Shown: piece after piece, positions 35,055 to 43,299 of the stretch
Layout: the number at the start of each line of letters is the position of its first letter
Position numbering within the stretch: position 1 is the first letter of the stretch
NCBI GenBank assembly: GCA_963761615.1
Contig: CAVXGU010000003.1
Coordinates: 1,674,001 to 1,738,000, forward strand
Source: CAVXGU01 sp963761615
Lineage (GTDB): Bacteria > Acidobacteriota > Vicinamibacteria > Vicinamibacterales > CAVVIG01
Reading direction: 5' to 3'
DNA length: 64,000 bases
The notes under the pieces: model-generated
Told to the model about the DNA's origin: nothing
Databases searched by the model: none
Seen by the model: only the letters and a program-made list of their open reading frames with translations
Program-made: the position numbers and the translations under genes

Positions 35055-36175
35055 CAGCCGTGCCGCTCCAGCGCGCGGACGTAGGCGTGGTGCACGCCCC
35101 GTGCGGTGTCGCTCCACCGGAACGTGCGCGCGCGCGCCACGCCCTTCGACGCGCACGCCGCCGCCAGGGCCTCGTCGTCGAGCAGGTGCGTGATGCCGCC
35201 CGCGATCGCCTCGGGCTCCGGATCGACGAGCAGCCCCGCGTCGCCGAGCACCTCGGGCAGCGCGCCGCGGTTGGCGGCGACGACGGGAACGCCGAGTGTC
35301 ATCGCTTCGAGCACCGGCATGCCGAAGCCCTCCTCGAACGACGGCTGGACGAGGAGCCTCGCGCCTTCGTACAGGGCGCGCCGGGCCTCGGGCCGGACGT
35401 AGCCCGTCGCCCGTGCGCGGCCGGCGAGCGGCGGGCGCGTCAGGCGCTCCAGCCAGGGACGCGCCTGCGCGCCGGCGCGCCCGGCCAGGACGAGCGGCGG
35501 CAGGTCGCGCCGCCTCGCGAGCAGGCTCTCGTAGGCATCGAGCAGCGCGCCGATGTTCTTGCGAGGTTCGAGCGTGCCGACGAACAGCAGGTACGCGTCG
35601 GCGGCCGGGGGCGTGCGCCGCGGCGGCCAGTCCGGCGCGCCCGGAGGACAGATCGCGACGCGATCGATGGCGACCTCGAGGCGGCGTTCGATGTCGCGCG
35701 CGGTGAAGTGCGAGATCGTCACGATCGCGTCGGCCCGGTGCGCGTGGGCGCGCGCGAGCGCGGGGTAGTCGCGCCGGACCTCGGCGCGCGTCCGCTCGGG
35801 ATGGGCGAGGAAATCGAGATCGTAGATGGTGACGACGCGCGCGGCCCGGCGCGCGGGCAGCAGGAGCGGGTGCATGGAATGCGCCACGTCGAAGCCGCCG
35901 GCGCCGAACGCTTCGATCGGTGGCCACTCGAGCCGGTGCCACAGGAAGTTCAGCACGCGCACCGGCACGCGGCGGTCGACCCGCGCGGCGCCCCGCAGGT
36001 CGGCATCCGGACGGAGGCGATCGCGCCAGGAGCTCGAGAAGATCGTGAGGTCGAGCGGGGTGCCGGTCGCGGCGGAGGGGAAGGCGTCGAGGAGCGCCTT
36101 GACCATCTGGTGGGTGTACTCGCCCACGCCGCTGCGCGATGTCAGGGCGGAGCGATAGTCGATCACCACGCGCAC
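35054..36175 (-). CDS. Glycosyltransferase family 4, first gene of the minus-strand glycan operon
   Basis: 373 residues from the GTG at 36175 (VRVVIDYRSALTSRSGVGEYTHQMVKALL); the frame is open further upstream but that part is not family-like. The GT-B motifs are VVTIYDLDFLAHPERTR, IVTISHFTARDIERRL, LLFVGTLEPRKNIGALLDAY, ATGYVRPEARRALYEGARLLVQPSFEEGFGMPVLEAMTLGVPVVAANRGALPEV. It overlaps the next gene by one base (TGATG) and is divergent from ugd across a 64-base promoter region. Confidence 0.9.
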   Translation of the reverse strand: MRVVIDYRSALTSRSGVGEYTHQMVKALLDAFPSAATGTPLDLTIFSSSWRDRLRPDADLRGAARVDRRVPVRVLNFLWHRLEWPPIEAFGAGGFDVAHSMHPLLLPARRAARVVTIYDLDFLAHPERTRAEVRRDYPALARAHAHRADAIVTISHFTARDIERRLEVAIDRVAICPPGAPDWPPRRTPPAADAYLLFVGTLEPRKNIGALLDAYESLLARRRDLPPLVLAGRAGAQARPWLERLTRPPLAGRARATGYVRPEARRALYEGARLLVQPSFEEGFGMPVLEAMTLGVPVVAANRGALPEVLGDAGLLVDPEPEAIAGGITHLLDDEALAAACASKGVARARTFRWSDTARGVHHAYVRALERHG

Positions 36176-36202
36176 GGGCCAGAACCTTAGCACATCCCTC
36201 CC

Positions 36203-36231
36203 TTGTGTAAGTCGTTCACAATCAGTATCTT
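36203..36231 (+). promoter_or_regulatory. Promoter of ugd, likely leaderless
   Basis: TTGTGT at 36203-36208 and TATCTT at 36226-36231 are spaced by 17 bases. The -10 box ends eight bases before the ATG at 36240 and there is no Shine-Dalgarno. The spacer contains half of an imperfect dyad TTGTG...CACAA, a possible operator. Confidence 0.55.
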
Positions 36232-36239
36232 CTTGGGAA

Positions 36240-37535
36240 ATGAAAATCGCGGTCGCTGGTACAGGGTACGTCGGGCTCGTCGTCGGCGCGTGTCTGGCGG
36301 AGAACGGCAACACGGTGACGTGCGTCGACAAGGACGCCTCGAAGATCGCCACGCTCGTCGAGGGCCGGATGCCCATCTACGAGCCGGGCCTCGAAGAACT
36401 GGTGGTGCGCAACCACGCCGAGGAGCGGCTCACGTTCACCACCGATCTCCAGGGCGCCGTTCGAGCGTCGGAGATCGTCTTCATCGCGGTCGGCACGCCC
36501 CAGGGAGAGGACGGGTCGGCCGATCTGCAGCACGTGCTGGCCGTTGCCCGTGACGTCGGGCGGGCCATGAACAAGTACACGGTCATCGTGGACAAGAGCA
36601 CGGTGCCGGTGGGCACGGCGGATCGCGTGCGCGACGTGATCGCCGCCGAGACGCGGCAGCCGTTCAGCGTCGTCTCGAATCCCGAGTTCCTGAAGCAGGG
36701 CGCGGCGATCGACGACTTCATGAAGCCGGACCGCGTGGTGATCGGCGCGCCCGACGCCCGTTCGGCGGCGCTCATGGAGGAGCTCTATCGTCCGTTCATG
36801 CGCACCGGCGCGCCCATCATGCTGATGGACACGGCGAGCGCGGAGCTCTGCAAGTACGCGGCGAATGCGATTCTGGCGTCGCGGATCTCGTTCATGAACG
36901 AGATCGCCAACGTGTGCGAGCTCGTGGGCGCGGACGTCGACCAGGTGCGTCGCGCGATCGGCGCGGACAAGCGGATCGGGACCTCGTTCCTCTTCCCGGG
37001 AGTGGGGTACGGCGGCAGCTGCTTTCCGAAAGACGTGAAGGCGCTCATCCGCTCGGCCAGCGATCGCGGCTACCGGTTTCTCACCCTCGAGGCCGTCGAG
37101 GCCGTCAACCAGGCGCAGAAGGAGCGGCTGGTCGAGAAGATGCGCCGCCACTTCGGCGACCTGTCGGGCCGCACGATCGCGCTCTGGGGGCTCGCCTTCA
37201 AGCCCCGCACCGACGACATGCGCGAGGCGCCGGCGATCGCCGTGATCCAGCGGCTGCTCGCGGCGGGTGCCACGGTCCGCGCCTACGATCCGGAGGCCAC
37301 CGAGACGGCGCGCCGGCTGTTCGGCGACCGGATCGTGCTGTGCGACCACGGCTACGACGCCCTCGAGGGCGCCGACGCGCTCGCCGTGGTGACCGAATGG
37401 AACGAGTTCCGCGAGCCGGATTTCGCCAAGATGCGCGAACGCCTCAAGGCGCCGGTCGTCTTCGACGGCCGCAATATCTATTCGCCCGAGCAGATGCGCA
37501 CGCTCGGGTTCACGTACTATTCCATTGGCCGCTGA
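36240..37535 (+). CDS. ugd: UDP-glucose 6-dehydrogenase
   Basis: 431 residues; oxidises UDP-glucose to UDP-glucuronate with two NAD. The N-terminal Rossmann domain reads MKIAVAGTGYVGLVVGACLAE. Then come VDKSTVPVGTADRV, NPEFLKQGAAIDDFMKPDRVVIG, the dimer helix ELCKYAANAILASRISFMNE and the catalytic cysteine in GVGYGGSCFPKDVKAL. The C-terminal domain has WGLAFKPRTDDMREAPA. Its product is the substrate of the UDP-xylose synthase on the other arm of the locus. galE follows with an 11-base overlap. Confidence 0.96.
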   Translation: MKIAVAGTGYVGLVVGACLAENGNTVTCVDKDASKIATLVEGRMPIYEPGLEELVVRNHAEERLTFTTDLQGAVRASEIVFIAVGTPQGEDGSADLQHVLAVARDVGRAMNKYTVIVDKSTVPVGTADRVRDVIAAETRQPFSVVSNPEFLKQGAAIDDFMKPDRVVIGAPDARSAALMEELYRPFMRTGAPIMLMDTASAELCKYAANAILASRISFMNEIANVCELVGADVDQVRRAIGADKRIGTSFLFPGVGYGGSCFPKDVKALIRSASDRGYRFLTLEAVEAVNQAQKERLVEKMRRHFGDLSGRTIALWGLAFKPRTDDMREAPAIAVIQRLLAAGATVRAYDPEATETARRLFGDRIVLCDHGYDALEGADALAVVTEWNEFREPDFAKMRERLKAPVVFDGRNIYSPEQMRTLGFTYYSIGR

Positions 37536-38523
37536 GGCGCGCGCCGTCCTGGTCACCGGCGGCGCGGGCTACATCGGCAGCCACGCCGCCAAGGCGCTGA
37601 GCCGCGCCGGCTACGGCGTGGTGGTGTTCGACAGCCTGGCGGCCGGGCACCGGGGGGCGGTCCGGTGGGGGCCGCTCGTCGAGGGCGACGTGACCGACGT
37701 CGACGCGGTGCGCCGTGCCCTGCGCCGCCACCGGGTCCGCGCCGTGATGCACTTCGCGGCCCTGCTCGACGTCGGCGAGTCGACGCGCGAGCCGTTCCGG
37801 TACTATCGGAACAACGTGGGCGGCGCCCTCGCCGTCCTCGAGGCGATGGCCGCCGAGGGAGTGGAGGCCTTCGTGTTCTCGTCGACCTGCGCCACCTACG
37901 GCGAAGTGGTCGAGACGCCCATGCGGGAGACGCACCCGCAGCGGCCCATCAGCAGCTACGGCGAGACGAAGCTCGCCGTCGAGCGGGCACTGCCGCACAT
38001 CGAGCGCGCGCACGGCATCCGCTCGGTGAGCCTGCGGTACTTCAACGCGGCGGGCGCCGACCCCGAGGGCGAGCTGGGAGAGGACCACGTGCCGGAGATC
38101 CACCTGATCCCGCGGGCGCTCGACGCGGCCGACGGCGGCGCCCCGCTCGAGGTCTTCGGCGAGGACTATCCGACTCCGGACGGCACGTGCCTGCGGGACT
38201 ACGTCCACGTGACGGATCTGGCCGACGCCCACCTGCGGGCCCTCGAGGGGCTGCTCGGGGGGCGCCCGTCGGCGGCTTACAACCTCGGGACGGGCACGCC
38301 GTACTCGGTCAGGCACGTGATCCAGACCGTCTCGCGGGTCACCGGGCGCGATGTGCCCTGGCGCGCCGGGCCGCGGCGGGCGGGGGATCCGGCCGTGCTG
38401 CAGGCCGACGCGGGCCGGGCCCGGGCCGCGCTCGGCTGGACGCCGGCGCAGTCGGATCTCGAGACGATCGTGCGCACCGCCTGGGCGTGGCGGCAGGCGC
38501 ACCCGGGCGGGTATGGCGGGTGA
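37525..38523 (+). CDS. galE: UDP-glucose 4-epimerase
   Basis: 332 residues from a TTG start inside the end of ugd; no better start exists before the NAD motif VLVTGGAGYIGSHAAKAL. Other GalE marks are VMHFAALLDVGESTREP, FVFSSTCATYGEV, ISSYGETKLAVE (catalytic Tyr/Lys), RYFNAAGADPEGELGE and CLRDYVHVTDLADAHLRAL. It interconverts UDP-Glc and UDP-Gal and so feeds the glycosyltransferases. The UDP-GlcNAc form is also possible. Confidence 0.92.
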   Translation: MAAEARAVLVTGGAGYIGSHAAKALSRAGYGVVVFDSLAAGHRGAVRWGPLVEGDVTDVDAVRRALRRHRVRAVMHFAALLDVGESTREPFRYYRNNVGGALAVLEAMAAEGVEAFVFSSTCATYGEVVETPMRETHPQRPISSYGETKLAVERALPHIERAHGIRSVSLRYFNAAGADPEGELGEDHVPEIHLIPRALDAADGGAPLEVFGEDYPTPDGTCLRDYVHVTDLADAHLRALEGLLGGRPSAAYNLGTGTPYSVRHVIQTVSRVTGRDVPWRAGPRRAGDPAVLQADAGRARAALGWTPAQSDLETIVRTAWAWRQAHPGGYGG

Positions 38524-38536
38524 AGCGAGCGCCGCG

Positions 38537-40294
38537 ATGAACCGCCCGCTCCGGCGACTGTTCGCCTACGCGCGGCCGTACAGCGTGCGGGTCGGCTGGG
38601 CGGTCCTCGCGATGCTCGTGTACGCGGCCGCGTCGGCCGGCCTGGCGGCCCTGATCCGTCCGATCCTCGACAGCGTCCTTCCGAGTCAGCGCCGCGTGGG
38701 GGAGATCGCGGCCGCCATCGTCGGGCTCTACGTGTTCAAGGGGCTCGGCTCGTACGTCTCGTCCTACCTGATGGCCGACGTCGGCCAGCGCGTGGTGATG
38801 GACCTGCGCAACGCGCTCTTCCGCCACATCATCGGGCAGTCGGCGGGCTTCTTCGCCCAGCACACGACCGGCCAGCTCATGTCGCGGATCACCAACGACG
38901 TCGGTCAGGTGCAGCAGGTGGTGTCGGAGACGGCCGGCGACCTGGCGCGCGAGTCGCTCGCGATCGTGGGGCTGGCGGCGCTGCTGTTCTACTACGACGC
39001 GGGTCTGGCCGTGTTCTGTCTCGCCGTGGCGCCGCTCGTCGTCTACCCCCTGGTGCGCCTGGGCCAGCGCGTGCGCCGGACCACGCGGCGCAGCCAGGAG
39101 GCGATCGAGACGATCTCGCACATCAGCGCCGAGGCGTTCACGGGGCAGCGCATCGTCAAGGCCTTCGGCACCGAGGCGACCGAGGGCGCGAAGTTCAACC
39201 GCGCCGGCTACCACCTGTTCCGCACGAACATGAAGGTGACGGCGGCGCTCGCGAGCCTCCCGCCGCTGATGGAGGTGCTCGGCGGGATCGGGATGGCGGT
39301 CGCGCTCTGGTACGGGAGCGCCCAGATCGCCGGCGGCCACCTGACGACGGGCGAGTTCACGTCGTTCGTCGCGGCGCTGCTGATGATGTACGGCCCGGCC
39401 AAGAAGCTGAGCCGCGTCAACGCCAACATCCAGCAGGCCATCGCGGCGTGCGAGCGGATCTTCGACATGTTCGACATGCACACGGAGGTGGCCGAGCGCC
39501 CCGGCGCCGAGCCGCTCGCGCCCTTCCGGCGGGCGATCGAGTTCCGCGACGTGGCGTTCGGCTACGACGAGAATCCGGCCCGCATCCTGCGCCACCTGTC
39601 GTTCACGGTCGGGGCGGGGCAGATGGTGGCGATCGTCGGCCGGAGCGGGGCGGGCAAGACGACGCTGGTCAACCTGCTGCCGCGCTTCTACGACGTGAGC
39701 GGCGGCGCGATCCTCATCGACGGCGTCGACATCCGCGACGTGACGCTCGCGTCCCTGCGCAGCCAGGTCGGGATCGTGACGCAGGAGACGGTGCTGTTCG
39801 ACGACACCATCGCCAACAACATCGCGTACGGCGCGGCGGGCGCGCCGCGCGACGCCGTCGAGGCGGCGGCACGCGCCGCGAACGCGCACGAGTTCATCAT
39901 GGCGCTGCCCCGCGGCTACGACACGATGATCGGCGAACGCGGGCAGCGGCTCTCGGGCGGCCAGCGGCAGCGGCTGGCGATTGCCCGGGCGCTGCTCAAG
40001 GACGCGCCGATCCTGGTCCTGGACGAGGCGACCTCGGCCCTCGATGCCGAGTCGGAGCTCCTCGTGCAGGAGGCGCTCGTCCACCTGATGCTCAACCGCA
40101 CCTCGTTCGTCATCGCGCACCGGCTGTCGACGATCCGCCGGGCGGACGCGATCATCGTGCTCGAGCGCGGCCGCGTGGTGGAGATGGGGCGGCACGACGA
40201 GCTGCTGGCCCGGGCCGGCGGCGCCTACGCGGCCCTCTATCAGCTCCAGCTGCTCGAGGGCCGCAAGGCGGAACGGAGGATGGTGCCGTCGTGA
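38537..40294 (+). CDS. MsbA-like ABC exporter (lipid or lipid-linked glycan flippase)
   Basis: 585 residues from MNRPLRRLFAYARPY; an in-frame ATG at 38513 overlaps galE and is less likely. The six-helix membrane domain (VGWAVLAMLVYAAASAGLAALI, LARESLAIVGLAALLFYYDAGLA) is followed by an ATPase with VGRSGAGKTTLVNLLPRFY, a Q-loop GIVTQETVLFDDT, LSGGQRQRLAIARALL and ILVLDEATSALDAESE. As the only exporter in the glycan locus, it may flip a lipid-linked sugar, but lipid A transport is equally possible. Confidence 0.88.
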   Translation: MNRPLRRLFAYARPYSVRVGWAVLAMLVYAAASAGLAALIRPILDSVLPSQRRVGEIAAAIVGLYVFKGLGSYVSSYLMADVGQRVVMDLRNALFRHIIGQSAGFFAQHTTGQLMSRITNDVGQVQQVVSETAGDLARESLAIVGLAALLFYYDAGLAVFCLAVAPLVVYPLVRLGQRVRRTTRRSQEAIETISHISAEAFTGQRIVKAFGTEATEGAKFNRAGYHLFRTNMKVTAALASLPPLMEVLGGIGMAVALWYGSAQIAGGHLTTGEFTSFVAALLMMYGPAKKLSRVNANIQQAIAACERIFDMFDMHTEVAERPGAEPLAPFRRAIEFRDVAFGYDENPARILRHLSFTVGAGQMVAIVGRSGAGKTTLVNLLPRFYDVSGGAILIDGVDIRDVTLASLRSQVGIVTQETVLFDDTIANNIAYGAAGAPRDAVEAAARAANAHEFIMALPRGYDTMIGERGQRLSGGQRQRLAIARALLKDAPILVLDEATSALDAESELLVQEALVHLMLNRTSFVIAHRLSTIRRADAIIVLERGRVVEMGRHDELLARAGGAYAALYQLQLLEGRKAERRMVPS

Positions 40295-41181
40295 TCAAGT
40301 CGATGACCGGGTTCGCGGCCGTCACCCGCGAGGACGAGGCGGCGACCGTCTCGGTGACCGTGCGCACGCTCAATCACCGTCATCTGGACCTCCAGCTGCG
40401 GCTGCCCCCGTCGGTCGCGGCGACCGAGCCCGACCTGCGCGCCCAGCTCTCGGCGCGGCTCGCCCGGGGCCGCGTCGAGCTGGCGGTGACCGTGCAGATC
40501 CGGCAGGCGCCGGCCATCGAGATCCAGCTGAACGACACGTTCGTGGAGGCGCTCGAGGCCGCCCTCGGCACCGCGCGGGAGCGGGGGCTGATCGCCGGGA
40601 CGCTGACGCCCGGGGACCTGCTGAGGCTGCCGCAGGCGCTGACGATCCGGGACCAGGCGGCGGTCGGCGAGGCGGCGCAGTCGGCGGCGGCCGACGCCGT
40701 GCGGGCGGCGGTGGCGTCCGCGCTCGACGAGCTGGATGCGATGCGGTCGCGCGAGGGCGACCACCTGCGCGCCGATCTCGACGCGCGCCGGCTGGCAGTG
40801 GCCGCGCTGGTCGAGCGCGTCGCCGGAGCGGCCGACGGGGGGCGGGCGGCGCTCGAGGCGCGTCTCGGCGAGCGCGTGCGCGAGCTCGTGGACGTCCTGC
40901 ACGCGGATGCCGCGGCCGTCGCGCAGGAGATCGTCCGCGTGGCGGCCCGGTCCGACATCAGCGAGGAGGTAACGCGGTTCCGGGCGCACGTGGCGCACTG
41001 GGCCGCGCTCGCCGACGCCCCCGAGCCCTGCGGGCGGAAGCTGGACTTCCTGCTGCAGGAGATGAACCGGGAGGTGAACACGATGGGCTCGAAGGCCGAC
41101 GGCCTCGACGTGTCCGGCCTGGTCATAGCGGCCAAGGCCGAGCTCGAGAAGATGCGGGAGCAGGTCCAGAATGTCGAGTAG
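40291..41181 (+). CDS. yicC: YicC/YloC family endoribonuclease
   Basis: 296 residues from a GTG that overlaps the exporter stop (GTGA). The N-terminal domain has the family start IKSMTGFAAVTRED and VTVRTLNHRHLDLQLRLP. The C-terminal DUF1732 part ends FLLQEMNREVNTMGSKADGLDVSGLVIAAKAELEKMREQVQN, the strongest family signature. YicC proteins have been shown to cut RNA and affect sRNA stability. The order yicC-gmk-rpoZ-coaBC-priA is widely conserved. Confidence 0.93.
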   Translation: MIKSMTGFAAVTREDEAATVSVTVRTLNHRHLDLQLRLPPSVAATEPDLRAQLSARLARGRVELAVTVQIRQAPAIEIQLNDTFVEALEAALGTARERGLIAGTLTPGDLLRLPQALTIRDQAAVGEAAQSAAADAVRAAVASALDELDAMRSREGDHLRADLDARRLAVAALVERVAGAADGGRAALEARLGERVRELVDVLHADAAAVAQEIVRVAARSDISEEVTRFRAHVAHWAALADAPEPCGRKLDFLLQEMNREVNTMGSKADGLDVSGLVIAAKAELEKMREQVQNVE

Positions 41182-41791
41182 CCCCCGCGGCCTGCTGTTC
41201 GTGGTCTCCGCCCCGTCCGGCACCGGCAAGACGACCCTGGTCGAGCGGCTCATCGGCGAGGTCCGGAACCTGACCATGTCGCGGTCGTACACGTCGCGGG
41301 CGGCGCGCCCGGGGGAAACCGACGGGGTGGACTATAATTTCGTGTCGCGGGCGCGATTCGAGGCGATGGTGGCGGCCCACCAGTTCCTGGAGTGGGCCGA
41401 CGTGTTCGGGAACCTGTACGGGACCTCCGCCGTGGACACCGAGCGTCTGCTGGCCTCGGGCCGCGACGTCGTGATGGTGATCGACGTGCAGGGCGCGCGG
41501 CAGATCCGGAGGCGGACGTCGCGGGCGACCGCGATTTTCGTGATGCCGCCGTCGATGGCCGTGCTGGAGCGCCGGCTGCGCGGACGGAGCAAGGACAGCG
41601 ACGAGGCCATCGAGCGGCGCCTCCGCGTGGCGCGGGAGGAAGTCCAGGCCTTCACCGAGTACGACTGCGTAGTGGTGAACGACGAGCTCGACACCGCCGT
41701 CGACCACCTCCGCAGCATCGTCGTGGCCGAACGCAGCCGGCTCCGGCACATGATGGCCGAGGCCGAAGAGATCGTGAGGACGTTTCAATGA
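41171..41791 (+). CDS. gmk: Guanylate kinase
   Basis: 206 residues. P-loop FVVSAPSGTGKTTLVERLIG; GMP-binding region SRSYTSRAARPGETDGVDYNFVSRARFEAMV with FLEWADVFGNLYGT; lid GRSKDSDEAIERRL; and YDCVVVNDELDTAVDHL. It phosphorylates GMP to GDP. It overlaps yicC by 11 bases and rpoZ by 4, so all three are translated together. Confidence 0.96.
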   Translation: MSSSPRGLLFVVSAPSGTGKTTLVERLIGEVRNLTMSRSYTSRAARPGETDGVDYNFVSRARFEAMVAAHQFLEWADVFGNLYGTSAVDTERLLASGRDVVMVIDVQGARQIRRRTSRATAIFVMPPSMAVLERRLRGRSKDSDEAIERRLRVAREEVQAFTEYDCVVVNDELDTAVDHLRSIVVAERSRLRHMMAEAEEIVRTFQ

Positions 41792-42015
41792 TCGATCGCA
41801 GCAAGCTTCCCAACTCGTTCGAATTCGTCGTCACCGCCGGCGCGCGGGCCAGACAGCTGCTGAGCGGCTCGGTGCCCCGGGTGGCGGTGGACGACCACAA
41901 GAAGACCACCATCGCGCAGCAGGAAGTCATCACGGGCGCCGTGGAGGCCATGGAGAGAGACGCGCCGGACGCCGAGACGCCGGAGCGCGGAGCCGCGGGG
42001 GACCTGTCGAACTAG
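41788..42015 (+). CDS. rpoZ: RNA polymerase omega subunit
   Basis: 75 residues starting at the ATG that overlaps the gmk stop (ATGA). The conserved N-terminus is MIDRSKLPNSFEFVVTAGARARQL with KKTTIAQQEVITGAVEAM. Omega helps assemble RNA polymerase and, in some phyla, forms part of a ppGpp site. The short acidic tail is normal. The 69-base spacer to coaBC is filled by an 8-base repeat. Confidence 0.93.
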   Translation: MIDRSKLPNSFEFVVTAGARARQLLSGSVPRVAVDDHKKTTIAQQEVITGAVEAMERDAPDAETPERGAAGDLSN

Positions 42016-42041
42016 AGAACCGAGGAGCGGCGACCGGGCGC

Positions 42042-42081
42042 GACATCACCACATCACCACATCACTCCATCACCACATTCT
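42042..42081 (+). repeat. 8-base tandem repeat (CATCACCA) before coaBC
   Basis: Just before the coaBC ATG at 42085 are five consecutive 8-base units: CATCACCA, CATCACCA, CATCACTC, CATCACCA and CATTCTTC. The period differs from the heptamers elsewhere, but the position directly before a start codon is the same. Confidence 0.75.
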
Positions 42082-42084
42082 TCA

Positions 42085-43299
42085 ATGCTTGTAGCCCTCG
42101 GCGTGACCGGCGGCATCGGCGCCTACAAGGCGGTCGAGATCGCGCGCGGCCTGCAGAAGCGCGGGCACGACGTCGTCGCGGTGATGACGGCCAACGCGAC
42201 GCGCTTCGTCGGACCGCTCACCTTCGAGGCGATTACGCATCGTCGGGTCATCACGGATCAGTTCGAAGCCGGCGTCAACGCGGACATCGAGCACATCGCG
42301 CTCGCGTCGACGATCGACCTGCTGCTCGTGGCGCCCGCGACGGCGAACATCGTCGCCAAGATGGCGGCCGGGCTGGCCGACGACTTCCTGTCGACCCTGT
42401 ACGTGGCGACGCGGGCGCCCGTGCTGGTCGCGCCGGCGATGAACACGCAGATGTTCGCGCATCCGGCCGTGCGGGAGAACCTGGATCGGTTGGCGGCGCG
42501 CGGCGTGCGGTTCGTCGAGCCGGGCGAGGGCTATCTGGCCTGCGGGTGGATCGGCAAGGGGCGGCTCGCGGAGCCGGACGAGATCGTTGCCGCCGCCGAC
42601 GCGATGCTGAAGCCCGCCGGCCCCTTGACCGGACGAACGGTCGTGGTGACCGCCGGACCGACCTATGAGGACCTGGATCCGGTGCGCTACATCGGCAACC
42701 GCTCGTCGGGCCGCATGGGGTTCGCAGTGGCGGCCGAGGCCGCGCGCCGTGGCGCCGTCGTCACGCTCGTCGCGGGGCCGACCGCCGTCGAGCCGCCGCC
42801 GGTGGCGGAGCTCGTCCGCGTGCGGACGGCCGAGCAGATGCGGGCGGCCGTCCTGGCTCGCAGCGACGGCGCGGATCTCGTGGTGATGGCGGCCGCGGTC
42901 GCCGACTACGCGCCTGCGTCGCAGGCGGCGCAGAAGATCCAGAAGGCCGGTGAGTCGATGACGGTGTCGCTGCAGCCGACGCCGGACATCCTGGCCGAGC
43001 TCGGCGCGCGGCGGGCGGCGGCCGGGCGGGGCCCCGTGCTGGTCGGCTTCGCGGCGGAGACCGAGCGCATGGTCGAGCGCGCCGCGGAGAAGCGCGCGCG
43101 CAAGCACGTCGACCTCATCGTCGCCAACGACGTGTCCCGACGCGACGCCGGCTTCGAGGTCGACACCAACGCCGTCACGATTGTCGGCGACGGCGAGTCG
43201 GTCGACGTCCCGCTGCAGACCAAGTCCGGCGTGGCCGTCGCGATTCTCGATCGCGTGGAGCGCCTGCTCGAGGCCAGTGGATCGCGACGCACTCACTGA
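42085..43299 (+). CDS. coaBC: Phosphopantothenoylcysteine decarboxylase/synthetase (coenzyme A synthesis)
   Basis: 404-residue bifunctional enzyme. The N-terminal flavin decarboxylase (CoaC) has VTGGIGAYKAVEIARGLQ, the conserved histidine in NADIEHIALA, APAMNTQM and ACGWIGKGRLAEPDEI. The C-terminal synthetase (CoaB) has VVVTAGPTYEDLDPVRYIGNRSSGRMGFA, VMAAAVADYAP and DLIVANDVSRRDAGF. It converts 4'-phosphopantothenate and cysteine to 4'-phosphopantetheine. Upstream neighbours gmk and rpoZ are the usual ones. Confidence 0.96.
   Translation: MLVALGVTGGIGAYKAVEIARGLQKRGHDVVAVMTANATRFVGPLTFEAITHRRVITDQFEAGVNADIEHIALASTIDLLLVAPATANIVAKMAAGLADDFLSTLYVATRAPVLVAPAMNTQMFAHPAVRENLDRLAARGVRFVEPGEGYLACGWIGKGRLAEPDEIVAAADAMLKPAGPLTGRTVVVTAGPTYEDLDPVRYIGNRSSGRMGFAVAAEAARRGAVVTLVAGPTAVEPPPVAELVRVRTAEQMRAAVLARSDGADLVVMAAAVADYAPASQAAQKIQKAGESMTVSLQPTPDILAELGARRAAAGRGPVLVGFAAETERMVERAAEKRARKHVDLIVANDVSRRDAGFEVDTNAVTIVGDGESVDVPLQTKSGVAVAILDRVERLLEASGSRRTH

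Noticed and set aside
33183..35942. Very long minus-strand frame joining a GT4 and a GT2 domain (919 residues)
   Set aside because: The first ~250 residues and the joint are Arg/Ala-rich shadow sequence. The GT4 and GT2 parts are separate genes joined only by the single-base insertion at 34102-34104.
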